Source: Takakia lepidozioides (taxonomy: Eukaryota > Streptophyta > Takakiopsida > Takakiales > Takakiaceae). Taken from it: a DNA stretch of 64,000 nt. Shown here one piece after another: positions 55,114 to 64,000 of this stretch. The notes beneath the pieces are model-generated. The model did no database searches and was not told the origin of the DNA. It saw only the letters and a list, made by a program, of their open reading frames with translations. Position 1 is the stretch's first letter, and every line of letters starts with the position of its first letter. The DNA is taken from positions 50,114,042 to 50,178,041 of the forward strand of contig CM060734.1 of the NCBI GenBank assembly GCA_030704615.1, read 5' to 3'. The translations under genes and the position numbers were made by a program.

Positions 55114-57182
55114 TCAAACCAGGCTGTGACGTTTCACAAAGCAGGTCCCCAAACAGATGCTAACATCTCCACACAAGGCACAAAAAAACCTTTGTCGGGC
55201 ACCACACTCGACACACTTCCTTCTCCTAGCACTTTTTTGGGAGAAGTGAAGTGCTCCCGGGTTTGGAACAGAAGCCCCTTCCAAGACGGTTCTCATGGGA
55301 GCAACCCACCCGACAATCAACCCATTGGCCACTTGAATGTTGAAGAGCATATGAGACCGCGGCTTCCTGTCCTTCTCTTTCATCCAAGCCAGATACAACA
55401 AATAAGAATTCACCAGCGATGTGTCAATGCTATGAAAGAACAAGCGGTGCCACCACTTGTGATCACGCGTTTGCACATTGTAGTAGCCCCTCAATTGATC
55501 CTGCACATCAACCCCCCTCATGTGTTCTTGATAGTGCTTCACAATGGGGGAAGTGGGGACCATGCGGCGAGCACCGTTGTGCCACCGCTCAATGAAGCAA
55601 TCTGCCCCCACATGGCTGCAAGCAGTGCTCAACAATGTGACTGGCTTGTTGTCAAACCAAGACAGTGCCACCAATTTGTTAGATCTATGCATGCGGTACT
55701 GCATAGTGCCTCTCTCTCCTCTCTTTCCAAAATCAAGACATGAAGGGAATCCCACCCGAGTTGTCTTCACAGTACCAGTAGCATAGATATTTTGGACAGC
55801 CAAGTCATAGAAAAGAATAGGACTAGTAAAGAAATTATCCATGGTCACTATGTGTCATTTCCCCTCAAAACCAGCCAGCAATTTGGTTACAACAGAATAT
55901 CCCTGCCCGTGTGTCAAATCAATTGCATTATCACGGCCAAGATACACCTCCATCTTGTGAACATATCGGCTTTTGGCACCAGCCAAGCACCACCACTTTA
56001 TACCCCATTTCACTGGTTTTTTGCTCATATATTGCTGCAGGTTAGAGTACTTACCTTTGTACTTCACCATCATCTCATCCACACACAGGTTTTGATCGGG
56101 TTGCCAGTAGCGAGCATACAAGTCATTTTGCTGGTCTACCAACCAACGGGTCTTTGCAATTTTATCATAAGCAGGGGCTGATTTATCCACCTCCACTAAC
56201 CGGTTGTCCACTAGGTGCAAACACCTCAAAATTGCTTCCCATCTATTGCGACTCATGATGCGCATAATGGAAGGACACTTGAAGAACTCATTATTACCTT
56301 TCCAGTAACATCTTGTGTTGGCCAATCTCTTGATTCCCATGAGAATATGAACTCCCAACCACCCCTTCAATTCCACAACACTCACAGGATACCATCACTC
56401 TCCCCCCTTCATTTGCCCCCTTCTATATAAGGTCTGGGCATACAGGTTTGTCATTCTGCAGATTTTTCGCATCACAGGTGCCGGCCAGAACAAATTGAAA
56501 AAATCTACAGGGAGAGCACTTTCATCCAAAGGCACTTAGGACCCGTCTCCCCCCCACTCCACGTTACCATAACCAAATTCTTGGACGTTGGAAGAAGAAG
56601 CCATGTTAGGCAGGTACAAATGGTTCATTGCAACCTTTACAGTGGATCCCAACACCCCTAGATCTTCCCAAGATTGGCTATGACCTGCAACATCTCTAGC
56701 AACTTGAGAACTACGCAGAGAATATGCAAGATCCGAATCAAAACCAGAAATTGAACTCGCAATGTCATCAAGTCTCGCATACCCATAATCGTTCTTACCT
56801 CTGGACCTTGCTACTGCCTTCAGTCTCATCGTTGGTGGCAGATGAGGATCCATCAAAATCAGGCCACACAGATAGCCTCAAACACTCATTTACCTCAGGA
56901 GAAAAGCCATGTGGATCACCTTCATGTTTACGATCAACCCACCCGAGAATCTCCGCAGCCTGACGACAAAATATGTACCGAAAATTGGTTGGTTTTGGAA
57001 ATGCGGGCCACTTCACCCGCTTTGGGCCTCTTCAAGCACGTAAGATAATCCTCATTCAAATACCCAATCAATTGGGCGACTTGCTCTGGAGAGGCGCCCA
57101 AAGCGCGAGCCCAATTGCCAATAACAAGAGACTCTTCTAGCAAATGCGCAGGAGCTGCTGGAGGCATGTCTGCAGAACCCAT
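55114..57182 (-). pseudogene. piggyBac (PGBD)-type transposase, inactivated
   Basis: From 57182 downward: an N-terminal helical segment (MGSADMPPAAPAHLLEESLV...), a frame change near 57010 into PTNFRYIFCRQAAEILGWVD, another near 56850, then the DDE_Tnp_1_7-type core in one frame: GVHILMGIKRLANTRCYW, the first Asp in LCVDEMMVKYKGKYS, the second in VTMDNFFTS, and DVQDQLRGYYNVQTRDHKWW. The C-terminus holds a Cys-rich ribbon (CVECGARQRFFCALCGDVSI, then CLGTCFVKRH). In-frame stops: TAA 56536-56538, TGA 56395-56397 and TGA 55855-55857; both TGAs stand where Arg would fit. piggyBac elements are common in animals and algae, scarce in land plants. Confidence 0.8.
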
Positions 57183-57805
57183 GTTTCCTCTCCTATACAG
57201 TCACCAGTAACGGGCCTTCTTTCTCCTTCAATGACAACAGGGAATCTTGGCAACTTGTCTCCCTAAGTTCCTCTGCCTGCAAGCCTACAGGAATGAAGCA
57301 AAGCCTTCAATGCAAGAAGAAGCTCGAATCTACAACATACATGAAGAAACAAAGCTTGATGACAGGCAATAGAAGAGAGGTGTCATACCAGCCGCAATGA
57401 GCCAACAACGCCTTGAATGCTAAGAGCTTCCTGATGCAGCGACGGCGGAAGCTTCAGTTATAGAAGGAGACAAGAGCAAGGAAACGCAACGGCAACCTGC
57501 AAGGAATCCAAACGACCACCTGCAAGCACCCTCCAACTCGCGCGAGGAACTCAGAAAGCGCGGGACCCAAAGCACAGTGTTTGGGAGAGAGAAGCAAAAT
57601 GGCGGGAGCTGACCCCCCGCCACTCTCGCAGCAATTCCGGAACCCTAACCTTGATCAGGGAAAATCACCCAACGGTTCAGATTAGCCCAGGTGGCTAGGC
57701 ATAACATATCCAAAACTCAAAAAAATTGGCTAAGATCTTGTGAAGTTATTGCAAATTTCCTGATTTCAAAGGCCCAAAACGGGCTACTGGGCGTTTAAGG
57801 GTTAA
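57183..57805. mobile_element. Right flank and probable end of the piggyBac-type element (TTAA at 57802-57805)
   Basis: Non-coding 5' region of the transposase. Read from the right edge inwards on the minus strand, the sequence after TTAA is CCCTTAAACGCCCAGTAGCC, matching the CCC-start, TTAA-flanked ends of piggyBac-type elements. The left end was not found with certainty; ATAAACCCCTAAGCCCGC near 54635 is the best candidate. Confidence 0.5.
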
Positions 57806-58449
57806 GGGGCCTCTCATTTTATGATGTTAGGGTAATGAATGCACCTATGGGCCTCGCCAGTACCCCCCATGGGATAAGCCCACAGCCCATTCAGGGGTCG
57901 GCCAAATTCGGAATTTTTTCTAAGTCCTTGTTCATGTAGCACGGCGGACCTTCTAACGGACTCGGCAGACCCTCCAACAGACCGACGCCAACCTTTGGGC
58001 AGACTGGCACAGCCTCTGGCAGCCAGCAGACCTTCTAGCGGACTCCGCAGACCCTCCAACAGACCACCACACTACCCACCATTTTCTACATACTTTTGAT
58101 ATGTGCATATTGTGGGCCCAGTAGAGTGGCTTATGTGTATTGTGGGCCCCAGCAGACTTGTTTTTCTTCAATTTTACTTTTGAGGGGGAAGGATTTCTTG
58201 GATGGAAATTCCCTTCTTCCAAAATCGTTCTGCTCATTTTGGAGGCTGTTTCTGAGGTCAGATTGGCCTGCTCTAAGAGGAGCTCACCTATTTTGCCAAA
58301 ACATGCCCATACCCCATATGTAGCCCGTGGTATTGGGGGACCACGTCTTACCATCCGTATCCAGCCAGACTCCCCCAATTTGCAGTAATATTCTAATTCT
58401 AGTCCTATTATGGTAATTTATAATTTAGATACTTATATGAAAGGCTCCC
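57806..58449. mobile_element. Non-autonomous element sharing its terminus with 2.7 kb
   Basis: It begins GGGGCCTCTCATTTTATGAT, similar to 2708-2730, and may end at TATATGAAAGGCTCCC (58432-58449), an imperfect inverted copy. It contains CAGACTGG and several CAGACC/GGACT words (57945-58160), like the large Ulp1-type element. No target duplication is visible. Confidence 0.4.
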
Positions 58450-58457
58450 GGATCACG

Positions 58458-59055
58458 GGAAGATAATAGGAATAATGTAAGAACTTAATGCACACGTGCA
58501 ACCTCTGACAGGATGGTACGCCGGTTTCTGGCATGTCAAATCTTCCCCACTCTCTCTTGAGAGTGACATGGACCTGAAGGAGTGTCAACTCCACTTGGGG
58601 TTACACTGGGTTACACGACGAGGTGTGTAACTCCACTCGGGGTTACACAGTATGGAGTGTACCTCCAGTCGGTGTAACCCACACGTGGTCTCGAAATTTG
58701 ACTAAGTCCAAATGTGGCTAAGTATAAAATGGACTTACTAGAGTTACATGAGAAACCGGGGTTACAAAGGGTTACACCGGGTTACATCGACTGGGGATTA
58801 CACTGCAAGAGCCTCCCATCAGAAACCGAGCCCTAATCCTCTCCGCCTCCAACGCTGTCACCTTACCATGAGACTATCCACCAGTGCTTGAAACCCACCT
58901 GGATTCTTAAGTATTTAATAGTGAAACGAGGTAAGATGGGGTCAGAATGATTTGATAGGGCCCACGCCGGAGGAGCCCAGGCTGCAGCGATCCGGCGAAA
59001 GTACCGTCAGATCGAACGTGTCCATTGAGTTCTTACATTATTCCTATTATCTTCC
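58458..59055. mobile_element. MITE with 33-bp terminal inverted repeats and GGTTACAC motif array
   Basis: The left end GGAAGATAATAGGAATAATG then TAAGAACTTAATG (58458-58490) and the right end (59023-59055) are inverted copies with one mismatch in 33. The interior (58595-58805) repeats GGGTTACAC/GTGTAACCC in both orientations. No clear target duplication (ATCACG/ATCGGG flanks are only similar). No coding capacity. Confidence 0.8.
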
Positions 59056-60254
59056 ATCGGGGAGCAACCACAAAAGGTCGGAGGACCAATCCCAGAATAC
59101 ATCTTTAAAATTCAACCCCATACAATGCATTTGTATTACACCCCAGCCTCCTTTGACCAAGTGCCAAGTGACTCTTCCAAACTATGAGAACTTGGGCTTG
59201 TTAGAATAAGAATGTGGCAGGTATGTTAGGTTGCCTCCAACTGAAAGTTGTGACTAGGCCATTGCGGACATATAATATGAAAGCATGGCACGGATTAAGA
59301 GGGATGTGAAACTGCTCATTGAAGGCTTGTGATGTATCTATAATTCTGGTTATGGGGAGGCCCATATAAGTGGGAGTCAGTGGCTACATTTGAAGTGAGG
59401 AACTGTATATAAGTTATGGAAGTTAAAATAGTTTGTTATGCACTTTTATGAAGAAAGAGAGCGATATTTTTGCCGAAGCGAAAAAAGGAATTTTATCAAA
59501 ACAGACTGAAAATTGGAGCCTCAAAAATCATTTTACCCTTCAAATGAGGGCAATCTGTCTGCAAGCAAGAAAAACTCTCTGCAACTCAGAGAGACACTTT
59601 TGTTTCCACAATCTAATGGATAACAAATCTCGTAATCTGTAGCAATTAATGAGAAGCTCAATAAAGCTAAAGGTTGAATGTTGAAAAATGAATGTTGAAA
59701 AAGAGTGCGCATGGGAGTACCATCTATATGTGGAGTACCATCTATCTGTGTCGTGCACCGAAGCCCACGTAAGTTACAGCATAGTTTTGCCTCATCAACA
59801 GCTTCCTGCAGGCGTTTTGCAGTAAAAGTTGGTCTTGGTCTTGGACTGTAGTCTAAAGTGGCCCTTAGGGTTCGATATGTTGAGTCTAAATGGGTACCAT
59901 AGGACTTGATCAGCCGAATAATGAAAAACTGAAGACAAGATTAATTTTTCAATGACATTGTTCGAAAAAATTCACAGCACAGCTCATCATCTGGGTTTTG
60001 GTTCCTTGTGGGCTTTGCAATCATGATTACTGCAGTATTCGCCTGCACTGTAGAGGGTACAATTATTCCCTGAAAATGGCCTTGGGGCTGTTTTCAGGCT
60101 GACAGAGAGCTGAAAGATCCCCCAACTTATGCAGCATTGATAGCTTTGGTGATGTACAGTGCCTGTAGTCATCATTTCTGAAATGACATGGAAACTTATT
60201 GAAATCTGGGTCTGATTAGTGGTGGTCCAGACGCCCTCCCTTCTCAGTTGGGAG
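59056..60254. other. 3' flank of the phosphatase gene, no gene recognised
   Basis: About 1.2 kb with short ORFs only. The part adjacent to 60255 is expected to be the 3' UTR of the phosphatase gene. Confidence 0.35.
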
Positions 60255-62504
60255 TTACATTTTAACCTTCTGTGTAACAGTTCCATCCTCCAAAGTCACC
60301 CAAGTTGTGATTTGAAATGGGTTTTCAGTAAGCTCGATAATTCGCCCTCCACGTATCCATGAACCATAGCCCCCATAGCCAGTGTGGCGACAGAAACAAA
60401 GCCATAGGCTTTTGTATGGGCAACACCAGTCGAGTCCATGGTTGTGACCCACAAACACAGCCTGTATGTCACTTTTTACTGTAGTTTAGTCGCCAACCAT
60501 CCCAGGGCAATGCAAGGGGTTCAAGATTACCACCTCACATTGTTCCAGTTTCTTGAACACTTGACCAACGACACATACAAATCCACGAATAAGTGCTGTG
60601 TGGGATAACACTGAGGCAGCAAGCAATATATTGGCACATACCCTACCTGCTTCTGAATCCCAGCTAACACAAGGGAGCATTTCACCAATGGCATTGCCAG
60701 CAGTAATAAACAACAACTCTTTACATGAAATGAGGCAAGATTGAAACAGAAAAGGAGAACAAAGAGAAGGAGAAAATGGTTAAGAAAAGGCTGCAGCCTC
60801 ACCCTGATAGAGGTCCTGTTTGACAAAATATCCATAATTCCCCACTCAGCTTGCTGGGTGGCAACGCCTTCATAATTGATAGACCCAAAACACGGAGGCT
60901 GAATGGTTTGAGTAGCAATTGGGCCAACTTGTGAATATGCAATGCTCGGTATATGCCAAAAGACTATCTCCGGAATGCTGCACCCCAAAACAGTACAACC
61001 AAGGGAGAATGCTACATATAAGTTGAGTTTTTCACTTCCAAGTGCGATATCAAAAGAGATTTAACAAGACATGGCTTCTTTCCTTTGTTTTGTGGTGTGT
61101 CCTTTTGCTCACATCTTTGTCTGGGAGATGGCCTGAGAATGATAGGCACAATGATCTTATCAGACATAGTTGGCCCAAGCCTTGTTACAAGACTGAGGGA
61201 AAAGGGCGGAAATAGTAACTGGAAAACAAAGTGAGAAACTTGGGGAAAGATGGATCTTACAGTGTCATAAATAACCCATAGAAGACAGAGAGCTTAAAAC
61301 AAACAAAACAAATTTCCTGGGAAATAAAACTGTGATTATTCCCAAAGCACCCAACAATCTTACCTGTTGTCAGGGTTTAGCTCAGAGGCCAGTTTCTCGA
61401 ACCAAGCAGCTTGAGCTGCAGAGATTTCTTCTGGATATGATCCACCGCCGGAATCCAAAAAATACAGGATAGTAGCAGGGGCCCCTGATGTAGAAGAAAG
61501 GATAGGTATAGCATAGTTGGAGAGGCTGGGCCATAACGTCTGCGGTCCTTGCTGGGTATATGAATTCCCTGCATTGATGTCGAACGCTAAAAGCTCTGCC
61601 CGTGTTGTCCCTTGGAAGTATACGTCTGTTGTGCCAGCACCTGCTGCAATGCCAATCCCAAGTTATCTTGGCCCATGTTTTTTAGTCTGTTTCGTAGTCT
61701 GTACCTAGGACTGAAATCTATAGAGTCTTCTCGTTCTCTTTGCTTTTGCTCTCCCACACTCCTTCCCGTTGGAAGACACCGAAACCCAAAACACCCAGAC
61801 AGACATGTATTAAGGAACTCTCATTTGAACAGGAAAGATAGCAATTGTCCCATTCTCTTGACAAGAAAGATTGAAGTGAATTGCAACGTCAAACACAATC
61901 ACAAGATCCTGGAAGGAAATACATGTGGTTTCTGTACCTGCCAATGGGGGTAGCCCTGATGGGCCAAACCAGTCCAGATCCCATACAAATGCTGCATCAT
62001 CATGGTTACCAAGCACAGAAGCCCATGGAATATTGCGTGTCACTGTGGGACCGACTGCCTGCTGCCAGTACTGTGTCGCATTATGGGATAGCAAATTGTT
62101 TGCAGTCAGGACATCTCCATTAAAAACAACAAAATCTGCATGGTGCACTCACGGACACTGTTACAACAACATTGCCTGCCCACTTGACTGTTTGCAGAAA
62201 TATGAGATTACTGTCTCAGTTTGTCTTTACTTTGTCTTTGCAGAAAAAGCTTGCCACTTGTGGGTCACAGGGCATAGAGAGGGAGACACAGAGAACGAGA
62301 GATGTGTTTTAGTTTGTACTTGTTAGGGCTTCATGGCCATAGACCCCGACCTCTTGGACAGCACTTAAAGAAGATGGGGAGGAGGATCGAGGGCGGGGAA
62401 AAACACCACATTGAATGCTCAAAGATACATCGTGGAATCCTATTGTTTTCCAACGATCGTGTGCTTGGTTCAAAAATTCGCTGCAGAGTTCATTGAGGAG
62501 AACA

Positions 62505-62539
<35 letters not shown>

Positions 62540-62825
62540 TACCAGGAGTTTCCCGATCAAGCAGATTCGACATGACAACACTGGACTTAAGGTCTTGCGC
62601 AGGGCCCCAGGTATCCCATGCATTTTCTCCATAATGCAAGTCCGCAAATACAGCTATCTTAAAAGTGGTATTGAACCTGATTTCAGCCCTTGTACCCATC
62701 AAAAGCTCCCCCGAGGTTTTCCTGCCGTCTACCTCCTGCGTCCCATCTTCTTCTGGCACATCCATGGCAGCTGCCAAACTGAGAACTATCAAACACAAGC
62801 CGGATATGAAAATTGCGCGCGCCAT
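60255..62825 (-). CDS. Purple acid phosphatase 28/29-like metallophosphoesterase, five exons
   Basis: Exons: 62825-62543, 62135-61938, 61643-61364, 60977-60803 and 60461-60255, all GT-AG and in phase, totalling 380 residues, close to the usual 380-400. The N-terminus [20 protein letters not shown] is a signal peptide. Metal-binding blocks of the metallophosphoesterase fold are visible: FADLHYGE (D-x-H), FVVFNGDVL (GD), [10 protein letters not shown] (GNHD), FWHIPSIAY (H) and [13 protein letters not shown] (GHNH). [16 protein letters not shown] is typical of the PAP29 clade. The product is probably secreted or vacuolar and hydrolyses phosphate monoesters. The gene looks intact. Confidence 0.9.
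62509..62536. repeat. (AG)n microsatellite at the 5' splice site of phosphatase intron 1
   Basis: A 28-base AG run begins six bases into intron 1 (donor at 62542-62541). On the coding strand it reads as CT repeats directly after GTACTA. The frame through it (LSLSLSLS) is an artefact. Confidence 0.85.
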
Positions 62826-64000
62826 TGATCGCTTCAGAGCGAAGAACAGAGACTGTCCTGGTAAGATTAGAGATTTTTTGATGAAGCAGTAAAATCTGAT
62901 CCAAAGTTGCTACATACTGATTCACAAGCACACACTCCGCTGAACAAAAACATTCCCACAGAAATTAAGAGTATTCAGATGCACCCAAGAAGGAAGAGTG
63001 CATTCATACTCACAGGACGCATCGCCAGCATATTCGGTAATCTAAACCGGAATAAACTGCCGGCCTTCCATTATTGCGTTTCTTTTGCATGAGTGGGCAC
63101 TTTGAAGTTTACACGACGACTTACGAATAGGTTGAGCGTTGCTCTAGTGGAGCATGCTGCGACATGACGCAAACCTCTACTGCTCTTGAGATTGCCCAAT
63201 TGACACCTGAAGGCAACGCGGGCGTGTTGACTGTTGACTACCGACATGGGCGGGTCGTACATTGGGAATTACTCCAAGGTCAGAAGTTGCTTGCCAACCC
63301 CGTTTCATTGGCATTCACAGATGCTCGAAGTATTCCCAGAAAAATGGCGTGGTCCCAGAATTCGTGATCAAGGTTGCGATGTCTTCCGCTGCCCTTGTTT
63401 CATGTCATCAAGCTCAATTTGTCGAAACTCTCAAGCTGGATAAAACTGATTTGTCCAGCAGGGCCTCGTCGTTTTTATGCATAGCCGGGATGTATCTATT
63501 TACGTCTCTTGGAATTCTATCAAGGAAACAATGACATCATCTCATTCCCTTACAAATGATGCCCGAGTCGGGAAATTGAGGAGACAAATCTTAGATTGAG
63601 GAGACAGTGACAGCCCAAACTCAGACAGGCAATTCCATCAAGCACTCACGGGAGTCACTTTCAGTAAAGTGGTGATCACCGTTTCTATATCCTCTCCGAG
63701 AATGAGATTTGCAACTGGTTAATGCACGCTTGCTGGTCCTCAGCTTATTTCTTTTCGGAACTCAGACCCTTCCCTGCAACTTCTATGAGAGTTTACACTT
63801 TGCTTGCAATCTATGGTGAGGACTTTCAGATTGCGCCCTAACGAAATTTTTTGTGGACATGGGCCTGCAACCTTGGAGATCCCACAAAGCTAATGATCCA
63901 TTCCTTCCGTGGACTGACGATGAGATGTAGTAGAGTGAAGAGATGAAGTCGATACAAGCAGTACCATGCAAAATCGCATTCCGAGAACAAAGTCCACGTT
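62826..64000. other. 5' flank of the phosphatase gene, no gene recognised
   Basis: Contains the presumed promoter of the phosphatase gene. ORFs at 63164-63534 overlap in different frames and are not recognisable. Nothing else was seen up to the window end. Confidence 0.35.

Noticed and set aside
62490-62542. Leu-Ser repeat at the end of phosphatase exon 1
   Set aside because: It is intron sequence after the GT donor at 62542; the splice restores the family frame.

Overview
The window looks like nuclear DNA from a land plant, most likely a seedless one (fern, lycophyte or bryophyte); the exact lineage cannot be fixed from sequence alone. The grounds are GT-AG introns of a few hundred to about 1,500 bases, a plastid ferredoxin with a transit peptide, a fasciclin-like arabinogalactan protein, an ATL-type RING-H2 ligase, and a transposon mix that includes piggyBac and CACTA/hAT elements next to plant host genes.

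Layout. 1-609 is the 3' end of a fasciclin-like arabinogalactan protein gene (+). 1.9-21.5 kb is almost pure transposon territory: a hAT-type MITE (1888-2513); a large element with a multi-exon gene ending in a Ulp1/C48-like protease domain (+, about 5.3-10.8 kb) and convergent SWIM-zinc-finger transposase remnants (-, about 14.6-13.0 kb), pervaded by CAGTCTG/CAGACTG motif arrays; two CACTA-type elements (10835-11991 and about 14700-16455); and a decayed Ty3/gypsy retrotransposon on the minus strand (about 21.2-16.46 kb) whose reverse transcriptase is cut by the second CACTA element.

25.5-38 kb is the gene-rich part: an alpha/beta hydrolase of the monoacylglycerol lipase family (-), an FAD-dependent monooxygenase (+, six exons), a carotenoid-isomerase-like flavoprotein (+, six exons) and a plastid 2Fe-2S ferredoxin (-, two exons). 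The two flavoproteins lie head-to-tail; both could act in plastid isoprenoid/carotenoid or related redox chemistry, but co-function is inference.

38.3-44.5 kb is a nested pair of hAT elements, each with a perfect 8-bp target-site duplication, the inner one carrying a frameshifted hAT transposase and a long tandem array of roughly 155-bp units. 44.5-53.8 kb holds a membrane-protein-like ORF, a truncated and nonsense-mutated 5' fragment of the TRAPPII subunit gene TRS130/TRAPPC10 (+), and an ATL-type RING-H2 gene (-). 54.7-59.1 kb is a second transposon cluster: a SINE-like pair, a dead piggyBac-type transposase (-), a non-autonomous relative of the 2.7-kb element terminus, and a MITE with 33-bp terminal inverted repeats. 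60.3-62.8 kb is an intact five-exon purple-acid-phosphatase-29-like gene (-).

Nothing here is a clearly new gene system. The most unusual signals are the nested hAT insertion with decodable TSDs, short family-specific motif arrays inside five or six unrelated DNA transposon families, a dUTPase-like domain between protease and RT in the gypsy element, a plant piggyBac remnant, and repeated Arg-site TGA stops consistent with CGA-to-TGA decay in transposons and in the TRS130 fragment. Exon boundaries were placed by hand from reading frame, splice consensus and recalled family features, not by alignment.
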